Positions 1 to 10,250 of a DNA stretch of 64,000 nt are shown here, one piece after another. The translations under genes and the position numbers were made by a program. The stretch's first letter is position 1; each line of letters opens with the position of its first letter. A model generated the notes under the pieces. The model did not search any database. It was not told where the DNA came from and saw only the letters and a program-made list of their open reading frames with translations. Origin of the DNA: Falciphora oryzae (lineage: Eukaryota > Ascomycota > Sordariomycetes > Magnaporthales > Magnaporthaceae); NCBI GenBank assembly GCA_000733355.1, contig JNVV01000062.1, forward strand, positions 28,661-92,660, read 5' to 3'.

Positions 1-2458
1 TTACCCGCTTCTCGCAATATTCCATCACGATATAGATCATTTTCTGGAACGGCCGTTGGCTAGGACGCCTCCTGCGAGCTGCAGGCCTGTGTCTGACGCT
101 AGACTCCGACTCACTCTCTCCTTCGTCGTCATCTTCATCTTCATCTTCATCTTCATCTTCATCTTCGTCGTCGTCGTCGTCGTCGTCGTCGCCTTCGCCA
201 TCGTCGTCTTCGTCATCGCCGGACTCGCCCGAGTCATCGTCATCTTCCTCCTCGTCCTTGTCGTCGCCGTTTTCAGTGGCTGCATCGTCGTTATCGGAGT
301 CGTACCCAAACTCGATTCCATGCCGGCTCGACGAGACAAAGTCCAGCGCGCCGTGGCTCGGTCCAAACTCGAGAGAGGATCCTACATCCCGGGAAGAGAC
401 CCCTTTAGAGAAGTAGCCACCCGAGGACCCATCGCCTGATTCGAAACCATCGACGACAATATCTTCGATCCAGGCGCCGAAGTAGCGAACGACGGAGGGG
501 TGGCTCATCCTGCTGAAGACGGAAATCTCACTGACGACGGGCGTGAGGCTTTCATCGGCTCGTAGACGGATCTTTTTGACGGCGTAGACAACACTCTCTA
601 CTACGTTGCGTGCTTTGACAACTTCGCCGAATCCGCCCTTGCCAAGGCGACTCTCTTCAATCCACTCGCGCGCCCACCGGGACGGGATTGCGGCAGTGTG
701 GTTCATGGAGCCACGTCGTGCCCGCGGTCCAGTATAGCGCGGGATCGAGGAGAGCGAATCTGAAACCACGGCCGACGTGTCCTCGGCCAGGACCTTGGCG
801 TTGGTAGCAAGAAAGTGATTAGATGCAAGGTCGAAAGCGCGTTTACGCTTTGCCGGCTCCGCGTTGAAGAAGTTGGACACGAGCTCGCCGAGCTCCGGCG
901 AGAGCGAGAGGGACGCTTTGAGATCGCTGGGTGACTGATATTTCTGAGGCACGTCGAGGCCGAAGACAGTCTGCAGGAACATGACACCAAAGTCCCAGAT
1001 GTCCGTTTTTTGCGTATAGTGCGGCTTTGCAGTGCCCGCAATCTCCGGGGCGAACCAATAAGCCGACTTAGCCTCCCGCATCGACGGCACCGCCCGAGTG
1101 CTGAGGCAAATGTCATGGATCTCCTTCTGGAAGCCGGCATCAGCCAACTTGGGCGTGATCGAGCCGGTGGCGTCGCGGAACAGCAAAACATTGCTCGGAT
1201 GGATGCTCTTGTGGACGATGCCATTGGTGTGCAGAAAGTTCAAGCCTTCGAGCAGGTCCCTGGTCCAGCTTCGCACCTTGTCGATGCTAATATCGCCGGC
1301 AATCTCGAGCAAGTCCTGGAGAGAGCCACGCTCCGCAAAAGGCGTAAGGATGCTGAGAATCCAATCCGAGGAAGATGCCCCAGCCCCTGAAGCATCGTCG
1401 CTCCTCTCCATCCGGAACTCCATAACGTCCAGGAGGTTGTTGTGGCGATTCTTCTTGGCTTGCTCGAGTTGTGACTCGAGCAACTGCAGCTGCTTCTTGA
1501 ACTGGGCGGCATCCTTACCACCGGACTTCAGCTCAGCCTGCTTCAGGGCAAGATTTGGTCGAGGAAGGCCAGCAGTGAGCACTGGGCGCACCAGGCAGAT
1601 GCTAGAGATGGGCCCGGCCCGGAAGAGGGTCCTTCCCACAACGGTATTAAACCGTGAGTCGTTTCCGGCCGCATCAACTAGCCTGCACGGCTGGTCGAAA
1701 ACAATGGCGGCAACGTCGGAGGAGGCATCATCGACAGCGCGGTCTGGAGGCATCTGGCTGCTCCTGTTCTTCTTGCGGATCTCCAGTTTCTTTGCGCGTT
1801 GACGGTTTATCTCATCCTCGACTCTGCCGCTCAGGACGCGTTCTTCCTCCTTGGTCTCCTCGAGACGCTTTTGCTCCTCGCGGAGCCGCTCCTCCTCCGC
1901 CTGGCGAGCTAGCTCGGCCTCGTGGGCAGCGCGCTCCTCCTCGAGGGACGGCAGCTCTAGCCCCTGAGCCTTGGCCTGGGCTGCGTCCTCCAGAATCTCC
2001 CGGATGCCCTCGACGATGACGTCGATCATGACCTCCTCCCGCTTGGCGAAGGACTTGGGCTCCCTCTCAACATACTTTTGTACCTTGAAGAGGGTGGACT
2101 CCCGCAGGCCGTCACAGTCCTTGAGGGTCAGGATAGGGGGTGACTTGGGATAGGTGGCAGTCATGATAACGCCCAGCACAAGGCTGACGTCGTGGTCAGA
2201 GGAGGTCCTGATGTGAATGTCGAATTTGGGCTCCGCCTTCTTCCAGGCACCATGCGGGGCCTTTTGCTGGACAAAGTCGTCGGCGTAGACGGCCCTGAGC
2301 ACAGTCAACTCGTTCTCCTGCACCTCCTCGTACTGGGTCGTGGTATTGTTTGGCCCACCGGCGGCCGGCTTGAGGCCGGGGAAGCTTTTGTCTTCATTGG
2401 TATTGGTCCGAAGGCGCTGCTGCTGGGCCTGCTTGGGTGCGGGTTGTTTGCCTGTCAT
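1..2458 (-). CDS. cpc-3: Gcn2-type eIF2-alpha kinase, 5' part (819 codons, runs off left edge)
   Basis: The reading frame is open without introns from an ATG at 2458 to base 1; the C-terminal part lies outside the window. Order of parts seen: an RWD domain (about residues 40-160, with the NELTVLRAVYADDF start), a charged coiled segment (about 165-225), a degenerate protein-kinase-like domain (about 230-560), then a true kinase N-lobe from about residue 605 with the glycine loop LGKGGFGEV and the lysine in YAVKKI. A long acidic insert lies between the N-lobe strands, and the hinge VMEYCEKR ends the fragment. RWD plus pseudokinase plus kinase is the Gcn2 order; known Gcn2 proteins go on to a HisRS-like domain that senses uncharged tRNA and phosphorylate eIF2-alpha under amino-acid starvation. 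The symbol is the Neurospora name of the orthologue. The catalytic loop is off the window. Confidence 0.93.
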   Translation of the reverse strand, partial: MTGKQPAPKQAQQQRLRTNTNEDKSFPGLKPAAGGPNNTTTQYEEVQENELTVLRAVYADDFVQQKAPHGAWKKAEPKFDIHIRTSSDHDVSLVLGVIMTATYPKSPPILTLKDCDGLRESTLFKVQKYVEREPKSFAKREEVMIDVIVEGIREILEDAAQAKAQGLELPSLEEERAAHEAELARQAEEERLREEQKRLEETKEEERVLSGRVEDEINRQRAKKLEIRKKNRSSQMPPDRAVDDASSDVAAIVFDQPCRLVDAAGNDSRFNTVVGRTLFRAGPISSICLVRPVLTAGLPRPNLALKQAELKSGGKDAAQFKKQLQLLESQLEQAKKNRHNNLLDVMEFRMERSDDASGAGASSSDWILSILTPFAERGSLQDLLEIAGDISIDKVRSWTRDLLEGLNFLHTNGIVHKSIHPSNVLLFRDATGSITPKLADAGFQKEIHDICLSTRAVPSMREAKSAYWFAPEIAGTAKPHYTQKTDIWDFGVMFLQTVFGLDVPQKYQSPSDLKASLSLSPELGELVSNFFNAEPAKRKRAFDLASNHFLATNAKVLAEDTSAVVSDSLSSIPRYTGPRARRGSMNHTAAIPSRWAREWIEESRLGKGGFGEVVKARNVVESVVYAVKKIRLRADESLTPVVSEISVFSRMSHPSVVRYFGAWIEDIVVDGFESGDGSSGGYFSKGVSSRDVGSSLEFGPSHGALDFVSSSRHGIEFGYDSDNDDAATENGDDKDEEEDDDDSGESGDDEDDDGEGDDDDDDDDEDEDEDEDEDEDDDEGESESESSVRHRPAARRRRPSQRPFQKMIYIVMEYCEKRV
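122..262 (-). repeat. Hexamer/trinucleotide microsatellite coding an acidic tract in GCN2
   Basis: On the + strand the tract reads as tandem cttcat units followed by cgt units. On the coding strand these give runs of Glu and Asp within the kinase-domain insert (about residues 733-780). Large inserts at this point of the N-lobe are a known feature of eIF2-alpha kinases. The tandem units make this stretch prone to length change. Confidence 0.8.
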
Positions 2459-3691
2459 CGTGACGGGGGCAGCCGCTGCTCATGGTCGGCACATGGGGAA
2501 GGGGTTTAGTGACACCTCTGCACGACCGTCGATATCTCCCTCGTATCTTAAGATAAGAAGCTGGTAGGTAGGGGCAGCTGACGATGAGTGGTAACTCGGA
2601 TGGTCAACTATCGAAAGGAAGATCACAGCCTGGGCAGGCTGCGGCGACCTAGCACAGGGACGGCGAGATCATTGTCTTCATAGAGTCGATGAACCAAGTA
2701 GGTGTGGCTTGATGAGAGGTGAAGGGAGGAGAGCTCTATGACTCCGCGGGCGCCCAGTATGCAGCTGCTTCCGCCTCTCATCTCCAAGACGGCGACATGG
2801 CGGGGCAACAAGACAGCTTGATTCCCTGATAGGCAGGACCGCTGTGCATTTGGGCACGGTGCGGGGCAGTTATGGCCGAGGCGAGTTGGACAGTGCCAAA
2901 TTGAATATGGCGTTTGAGAGCGAACCATCAAGACGCAAAGCAATTTTTAGCAGGAGAAAGCAGTAGGAAATTGTAAGTAAAAGCGAACAAAATTTCAGAA
3001 AGAAAAGGGGCGAAAATCGGGAGTAAAAGGAATGTTCGAAAGGAACACAAACAAGAGGAAAGGAAAAGAGATGGGGATTCTGGCCAAGTAACACAGGTAA
3101 CTAGCGGAACGTATAACAATCACAAACTCTGCTGCCCCCTCTCACTTTGTATATCCTTGGGAATATCTATAGGGGATATGATAATAGTCCCTGGTCGATA
3201 AGCTAACGCGGGCGCTGCACGGGGCAATCTGCCCGTATGCAGGACTGATGCATGTTTGCTTCTTTCGAATCAGAGGCAATGACGTCCTGCAGGGCAAATG
3301 CGATGGCTGTTGATTTTAACCTCTGGCAGACAGGTGGCAGAGTGACCGTGTTAAGTGGACGCGGACTGTGGTCGCACCGTGCCTTGTCGTGTCCCGCGGG
3401 TCTCGACGCGCTTCCCTAGTTGCGGGGCTGTCAAGTAAACAATCGGGCTGGAGCTCCAGCGCGACCCAGGGAAGCAGACCCCTGCTCTTGCTCCTGCTTC
3501 CATACCGCCAGCAGCGAAATCGACAAACGGCATGGCATAGCGATCTTGACAAACCGAGTCAACAACATTTTGGAAGCACTGCAATATCGGTACAGCAGCA
3601 GGCGCATTTTCTTTCTTTTTCGTACCCTGCATGTTTAGCAACCTGCATCGATCAGAGCCACGACGACGACGACGACGACGTCCGGGGCAAG
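2459..3691. other. Divergent intergenic region GCN2 / CUT12
   Basis: About 1.2 kb between two divergently transcribed genes, so it should hold both promoters and 5' leaders. Short reading frames on both strands have no recognisable content. A (GAC)n run lies just upstream of the CUT12 start (3659-3680). No further gene is supported. Confidence 0.6.
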
Positions 3692-6509
3692 ATGCTCGGC
3701 TGGATGTTGAATCGCGGCGGGCGCGCGTCAGAAGTTCCAGGTTGGTTCTGCCTCGCTATTCCTACGACCCTAACGCACGGGAACTGGCTGACGAAGCTTT
3801 GGTGTTGTTCAACTGCCTTCAGATGACACTTTGATCGAGCAGCCAGACACGCCTGCGCCCGTGTTTGCCGCCCGCGCCCTGAAGTCCGCTCTCTTCGGCA
3901 CTCCAGCGCCCGCCGCCACGACGAGGTCGGAGAAGCCCAAGAAGCAGCCGCAACAACAACAGACCGCCTCGAACGCCGCCTCCAAACCCTCCGCCAACGC
4001 GCCGACCCTGGGCACACCCGCCAAACAGCGCCCCCAGAGCATCCTACTCACCCCTGGCGTTGGCACGGCGCGTCGGAAGCGCGTGTCCTTTGGCCACGAC
4101 GTCGCCCCCGCCGACGGCAAGAATGGAAGCAAAAGCGGCCTACCAGACGACTGCCCTGGGAAGTTCCCCAGTCCCTGGGTGGCCCCCGCCCCAGCCGACG
4201 ACGGGGAGGATTCGACAGCTTCCAGGCGACCCCGAACGTCGCTGACTGAGAAGCTCGAAAACTCTCGCAAATTCAAGCCACAACCCCGACAAAACGATGC
4301 CGATAGCGATAAAGCGAAGCCCGCACCCGCTGCGTCTATATTCTCCACAAAAAGCACCACTGAGCACAAGACATCAGATCTCGCAGAGGCCATATGGGAG
4401 GACGATGACGACCAGCCCGACGCGTCGGACCGCGAGCGCGACGTCACAGTTGACCTCAACGAGCCACGCTCGGGCTCGGGCCGGTTCTGGAAGAGCGAGT
4501 ACACGCGGTACCACGACGACGCGCGCGCCGAGATGGAGAAGCTGGTCCGATACAAGAATCTAGCAAAGTCATACGCCAAAATCAAGGATGGCGAGGCCCT
4601 GGAGCTGAACAAGCGCCTGCGTGAGGAGCAGGCCAAGGTCGCTGCAATGGAAACCCAGGTCGCGGAGCTGACACGCCGCATTGCCAAGAGTCACATGAAT
4701 GGGACCGGCGGCGGCGGTGCCAACGATGATGGGGATCAAGCCGAGATCCTCAGGGATCTCACCAGGCAGGCAACACTAGCCACACAGTATCGAACCCAGG
4801 TTAAGGAGCTGGAGGCGATCATCAAGGAGGGCCAGGCCGCTGCCGCTACTTCGCCCGATCCAGAGACCCCGAGGCGGAGGAACGGCAGCCGCGTCGTCTC
4901 ACCGCGCGCAAACCAGGCGCTGATTGAGTCGCAGCGGCAGCTTAAGCGCGCGCGCGAGCAGGTCAAGGAGCTGGAGGGACTCAAGTCGGACCTCCGGGCC
5001 GTGGAGAGGCGCGTGGATGAGATCCAGACCGCCAAGGAACGAGCCGAGGCCGAGCTGGATGAGTCCAAGGCCAAAGCCAAGGACGCGGCGGCAAAGCTGG
5101 CTGTCGTCGAGGAGCGGGCCCGGCGCAAGTCCGAGGCTCTCGAGCAGCTGCAGGAGGACCACAGCAAACTCCGGGAAGAGTCCAGGAAGGCTGCCCGGGA
5201 GGCCAAGGCAGAGCTGAGGGCTAAAAACGAGGAAATAGCGAGGCTGAAGAAGGCCCTCGAGAGCAACAAGCCGGATTCCATGTCGGCGGGTCAGGCGTCA
5301 TCGGAGCATAGCGACGATCTCCTCACGCCGTACACGCCGGGCCCCGCGGACGTGGACTGGACTGTCAACGTTACACAGATGGAGCTGGAACAGGGTACTC
5401 CCAGTAGGATGGTGGTGGGCCGAAGGCACAAGGCTACAGAAGCGAGCCAGCCCGCGACGCCGGTGCGGGAGGAGCAAAGGACTAGGAGGCAGGCCAGAGC
5501 CGCGGCAGCGGTGACTTATGAGGAACCAAAGGCGCCTGTGGACGATGCACCCATCAATATGGACGATTCCACTCCGAAGGCGAACCGGCACGTGCCAGAC
5601 CCTGACGACTCGCAGCCCACAGAACGGCAGCAGCGAGCAGGTCGGAGGGCCACGACTAATGATGTGGCCATCGATAAGGAGGACTGGACTCAGAGGCTGG
5701 ATCAGATCAAGCAAAACCTGGACGACCCACAACCTTCAGAACGGCAGCAGCGGGCAAGCCGGAGGACCACGACCAGGTCCGATGCCCCAGAGGAGGTCAA
5801 GCCAGCCGCGACACGCAACTTGAGACGATCTTCCGCAGCCGCGAGTGACGATGAGGCATTGGGCGGCGGCGAGTCAACCCTCCGGGAACGGCTCCGTTCG
5901 CATTCTCGCACGGCACAACGTTTCTTCACAACCGCTGCAACAAGCACAACGACCCGATCACGGCGTAGAAGGGACTCAGCCACGGCGCTGTCTGAGCGAG
6001 ATGACCAGAATGAAGGCGCAGGCGCCCACGACGACGATGATGATCTTTTCAAGCCGAGGCCAGTGCGCCACTCGGCCGACGCAAGCGTCCTGGGAGGATC
6101 GACACCCCGCCCCCGCCTTACCACCAGGAGGACATCAACGTCCAGGCCCGTCAGCTCCGTGGAGCCGTCCTCGCGCCCTGCTGATGCCGAGTTCGACCGA
6201 CGGATGACGCGAACGGCACCCGCTGCGACGAACGCTCGCGCCGCGGCACCAAGCCGCCACGACGCTGATGATGAGGAGCCGCAGATCGACCTGCTCGCGG
6301 ATCGGTTTGCGCGGCTCGGTGGTGCCGCCGCCGCAAAGCCTGTTCCTCGGGCTGAAGCCGTCCCCGACACTAGCATGGCCGCGACGGTCGGAAACACGAC
6401 GCGGGGCACGACACTGCCACCTGACCGACATGCGGCGGCGATCGCGCGGCTGCAGAGGAGGAGAGAGGAGAGGAGGAGGGCCCTCGACAAGGAGAACATC
6501 CGGCCATGA
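3692..6509 (+). CDS. cut12: Spindle pole body protein Cut12
   Basis: Two exons: 3692-3740 and 3823-6509. The 82-bp intron has GT at 3741, AG at 3821-3822 and a CTGAC-like branch site. The join keeps frame and gives 911 residues. The first exon supplies MLGWMLNRGG; exon 2 opens with the diagnostic ETPAPVFAAR-like stretch (here QPDTPAPVFAARALKSALFG), followed by a basic LLTPGVGTARRKRVSFGHDV patch. The conserved block GRFWKSEYTRYHDDARAEME (near residue 240) opens a long coiled coil to about residue 500. The remainder is basic and low complexity. Cut12-family proteins sit at the spindle pole body in fission yeast and promote bipolar spindle formation together with Plo1 and Cdc25. The short first exon is easily missed, and without it the start would be called too late. 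Confidence 0.92.
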
Positions 6510-7402
6510 ACTGTGTCGTGTGACTCGTTATGTTTCTCCGGGAAAGCTCGCAGCGTAGCATTGCTGGAGGGGCTAGGAGTGTGGTGTTTGTTGTTTTTCT
6601 ATCTTACCTAATTTTTTGTGTTTTCATGAAGGATGACCCTGAGAGGGTGTTTTAGGATGGGCATGTTTCGCATTGTTTGGTGTTTGGAGTACCTACCAGG
6701 CTGACCGGGCGGGAGGCGATACCCCACCTCGGTGACGAGAATGGATACCTCATGGGATTGGAAGTACTGGTTTGCATCATTTTATTCTTTTGCTTCCTGT
6801 GTCGTTTTTCACAGCAGTTGTTGGTCTCGCCGGATTGAGGGGGCGAATGGCTGGGCCAACATTGGTCTAAAGGGATATATCTGGGGGTTTATTTCTTGTT
6901 GATAGCTTCCCCTCTTCTACACATCTTGATGGCGAGCGATGGTGATGTTCTGGCCTTTTCTATTATTGGTCACAATTTCATGTGCAGGCGCGCGTGACTG
7001 TCTGATGGATTCCCAACAGCTCCGCACCGAATGAGATGCTGCATCACCAAGTGGCAGTCTCCTCGTGCATGCATGTGCCGGGGGATGTTGCTGGGTTTTG
7101 GCGCCTACGGGAAGGCGTGCTTGAATCGCCAAGACTTGCGGGCGAGTCGAGATGGGCGACGTCGCGGAGCTGCCAAAAAGTTGCCGAATGTGCCACTCAT
7201 GTGCCCCCTTGTCAAACAATCGTGACGTTGACGCCGGACTGTCCAGCGCAGCCGGCTAATGCAACCGAGATTCATTCATACCACACATCTGCTCCCGAGT
7301 GATCAAATAAAAGGGCTGCATGTTTACAAAACCCTTTTGGCATCCGCGAAAAAGGGAAAATAGAGAACTCAAGGCCGGCAGCTCTCAAACTGTAATTCGA
7401 CC
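6510..7402. other. Intergenic region CUT12 / UREF
   Basis: About 890 bp holding the CUT12 3' end and the UREF promoter. T-rich stretches follow the CUT12 stop. I see no gene or repeat here. Confidence 0.5.
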
Positions 7403-8410
7403 ATGTTGACCACGCTACCGCCACCAATCGACCACCCGAACGGGTACGACCAAATGGACCTGGGCGTCACAGAGGACGAGGCCCTCGAGCGCGAGATCTC
7501 GGAGCTCGAGAAGCGCCTCGACAAGGCCCGGGCCAGGCTAAAGTCGCGGCGGCCAGACACGCCGCCCTCGTCCGACGGCGACGCCTCGGACCTCGCACCG
7601 CCATTCCCGCTCACCTCCTCCCTCCCGCCCGCCACGCACTTCCTCCTCCTGCTCTCCGACTCGGCCCTCCCCCTGGGCGCGTTCGCCTTCTCCTCGGGGC
7701 TCGAGTCGTTCCTGGCGCACAACAACTCGCCCCGCTCGTCAAAGTACGCCTCGCCGACCGCCGCCTTTGCCGCCTTCCTGCCGGCCTCCGTGTCCGCCTT
7801 CGCGTCGGCGTCGCTGCCGTTCGCGCTGGCCGCCCACCGCGACCCCGCGCGGCTCGCGTACCTCGACGACGCGCTGGACGCGACCGTGATCTGCACGGTT
7901 GCTCGCCGCGCCTCGGTCGCGCAGGGCCGCGCGCTGCTGTCCGTGTGGGAGCGCTGCTTCGCGCCGGCCCTGCTGGCGCCGCACAACGACCCCTCAGCCG
8001 CAGCGACAGCCATAGCCGGCTTCGCAGCTACTATCAAAGCCTCCCCTTCTTCTGCTACTGCTGCCACCTCCCCCTTCTCCGACGACGACCCACCGCCGCC
8101 GCCCTCGGCCCACCTGGCCCCGCTCTTTGGCGCCGTGTGCCGTGCCGCCGGCTTGGGCGCGCGCGAGGCGGCCGCCGTGCTGGTCGTCGGCCACGTCAAG
8201 GCGCTCGTGTCGGCCGCCGTGCGCGCGGGCGTCTTCGGCCCCTACCAGGCGCAGCGCCTGCTGGCGGGGAGCCGGGTGCGCGAGCTCGTCGACGCCGCAG
8301 TCGCCCGCGAGTGGGACACGCCCGTCGAGCTGGCGGGGCAGAGCGTGCCCGTCATGGACCTGTGGTTCGGCAGGCACGAGCTGCTGTACTCGCGCATATT
8401 CAACAGCTGA
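7403..8410 (+). CDS. ureF: Urease accessory protein UreF
   Basis: Single exon, 335 residues. The UreF core begins near residue 70 with FLLLLSDSALPLGAFAFSSG followed by LESFLAH, the family signature, and continues as an all-helical protein to the C-terminal LWFGRHELLYSRIFNS. UreF acts with UreD/UreH and UreG to load nickel into urease in the cytosol. An N-terminal extension of about 65 residues (EDEALEREISELEKRLDKAR, heptad-like) precedes the core and could form a short coiled coil. The central region has a loop rich in Ala/Ser/Pro. It converges on CWC2, with 205 bp between the two stops. Confidence 0.95.
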   Translation: MLTTLPPPIDHPNGYDQMDLGVTEDEALEREISELEKRLDKARARLKSRRPDTPPSSDGDASDLAPPFPLTSSLPPATHFLLLLSDSALPLGAFAFSSGLESFLAHNNSPRSSKYASPTAAFAAFLPASVSAFASASLPFALAAHRDPARLAYLDDALDATVICTVARRASVAQGRALLSVWERCFAPALLAPHNDPSAAATAIAGFAATIKASPSSATAATSPFSDDDPPPPPSAHLAPLFGAVCRAAGLGAREAAAVLVVGHVKALVSAAVRAGVFGPYQAQRLLAGSRVRELVDAAVAREWDTPVELAGQSVPVMDLWFGRHELLYSRIFNS

Positions 8411-8426
8411 GGGAGAGCGAGGGTTT

Positions 8427-8447
8427 CTTTTTTTTTTTTTTTTTTAT
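8427..8447. repeat. Poly-T tract after UREF
   Basis: A run of T residues directly after the UREF stop codon, in the convergent UREF/CWC2 intergenic spacer. It probably lies within the transcript 3' region. Confidence 0.6.
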
Positions 8448-8615
8448 CCCAAAAGTTCTTGATTTTATGATTCTTGGTATCATGATGCAAAGCCCGCTTC
8501 CCGAGATATGTATATACAGCATAACAGTGCACACAATTTGGTTTTCGAGTATTGTTTACCGTCCTTTATCATTATTTACCCACCCTCACTGGAACAAAAC
8601 AAACGCATCCTGCCA

Positions 8616-9846
8616 TCAGTCATCGCTATCGCTGTCGTATGCTACCAGAGGGCCTGCCGCGGACGCTGGTTTTGTGTGTGCAGAGACCCTGACCCTAGCC
8701 GAGCTCAGCGCCGCCAACGTGCTGCTCGAGAAAATCCCGGGCTCTGCTTCTTCGGCGCCAAAGATGGCCTCCCTGACCGGAACATCCCCGCCGCCCGCCT
8801 CGAGCAGCAACTGCTGGTCTGAAGGCTCCTCCGTCTCGTGGCCCCTCCTCCCGACGGGGTTGACGGCGTGGGCGCCCCTAGCGAAGTGGACCTCGTCCGG
8901 CGCCTCGTAGCCCTGCAGGCCGTACGAGCTCTCGACCTTGCGGCGCTTGCGGGCCTCGGGGTCCCGGCCCTCGATCTCGGCGACGAACTCGGCGGGTAGG
9001 GCGCGCCGCACGGCCTCGGCGGCCTGCTCCTCGACGCGGCGGGCCTCGCGGGCCTGGGCCATGGGGTTCGGGTCGGCCGTGGCCCAGCGGACGTTGAGGA
9101 CCTCGTTGTGGTCGAGCGACTGGTGGGCCATGGCCTCCTTTGCGAACTGGGCGTTGGCCTCGTTGGTGTAGGTGACGAAGGCGACCCCCCGCGTGTTGAG
9201 GACGCGGCAGCGCTCGACCTGGCCCCACTCGGCAAAGTGGCGGGCCACGACCTCCTCGATGTCGTCCGACGCGTGGATGCGGCCGACGTAGATGGTGCGG
9301 TTCTGGCGCATGAAGGAGCCGACGCCGCCCATGTCGTCGCGGTAGTCGGAGAACTTGTCGCGCCCGAAGCAGTCGACGTTTGGGTTGAAGAGGTCGTGCA
9401 GCGTCGGCAGCCGGTGCAGGTACTCGCAGTCCTGACCCTTGGGGCACACGCCGCGCGCGAAGAAGAGGCAGAAGAACGAGCCCGACACCTGGTCCGCGCG
9501 CGTGTAGCCCGAGTCCCTGGCGACGTGGCAGCGGCCCTTTGCCGCCGTCTGCGATGCGTACTTGTCTTCGCGGTCGCCTCCCGCCCATTTATTGTACCTG
9601 AGGGGAAATCAAGGTTAGCAGTAGCCCTGAACTAAGGTGTCTGTCGGGCTAAGCGGCCTATGCGTACCAGATGTTGAACGTCGTGCCCGTCTGTGGTGGT
9701 GGCTCCGACTTGACTAGGGCCGGGTCGATCTGCGGCCTTGCTGGGCGCTTCTTCTTGACGCGTATTATCTTTTTGACCTTTTTGTCGGTGTTGGTCGGCG
9801 CCAGCGCCGTGGCGTCGGCCGACTGCCTCTCCTCCGTGTCGGACAT
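8616..9846 (-). CDS. cwc2: Pre-mRNA-splicing factor Cwc2 (RBM22-like)
   Basis: Two exons on the minus strand: 9846-9668 and 9597-8616, with a 70-bp intron (GTACGC...CCTCAG). The phase fits exactly and gives 386 residues. The N-terminal FNIWYNKWAGGDREDKY block spans the join. It is followed by a CCCH zinc finger (C-X7-C-X5-C-X3-H) at FFARGVCPKGQDCEYLH, a Torus-like region, and an RRM with RNP motifs TIYVGRI and GVAFVTYTNEA. Cwc2 belongs to the NineTeen complex and contacts U6 snRNA in the activated spliceosome. The C-terminal tail is acidic (DSDSDD). It is divergent from the RBG2 gene. Confidence 0.95.
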
Positions 9847-10250
9847 TTCTGCTGTGTTCTGGAGCCTGGTGGAGCGGATGGGCGATGAGCAGAATGGACC
9901 GAATTGACGGCGGACGCGTTTGGAAATCCCGCCTGTCGCGGACCCAGGTGCGACAGGTGTGGCTCGTGTCGGCTCGAAATTTTGGCGGTGAGGTCAGATG
10001 TGGCGCACTTGGTCCCCGCTCGCCATGGAGCCAGAAATTCTGCCGCTCCAGTCGCGGGGTCAATCAGGAACCGAAGCCGAAGCAAGAGCTCTCATGAGCG
10101 CGTGCAGAGAGCTGCGAGGCCAACTTCAAACAATCCCAAAAAGCCGTCAGCATCGAGCGGGCTCGTCCTGAGGAAGGACAAACTGGAGTTATCTCCTCTG
10201 CCTTTTGACCAGTGTGCGCCGCAGGACTTCCTGCGACCAGCCTGCCCAAG
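9847..10250. other. Divergent promoter region CWC2 / RBG2
   Basis: 404 bp between two divergent start codons; it must hold both 5' leaders and promoters. No other coding content is seen. Confidence 0.6.

Noticed and set aside
56..439. Plus-strand frame coding a long hydrophobic Val/Ile/Phe run
   Set aside because: It is the antisense shadow of the acidic microsatellite in GCN2; the minus-strand frame continues into conserved kinase sequence.
8878..9588. 236-codon Arg/Pro-rich minus-strand frame overlapping CWC2
   Set aside because: An off-frame shadow of the GC-rich CWC2 exon with no domain.
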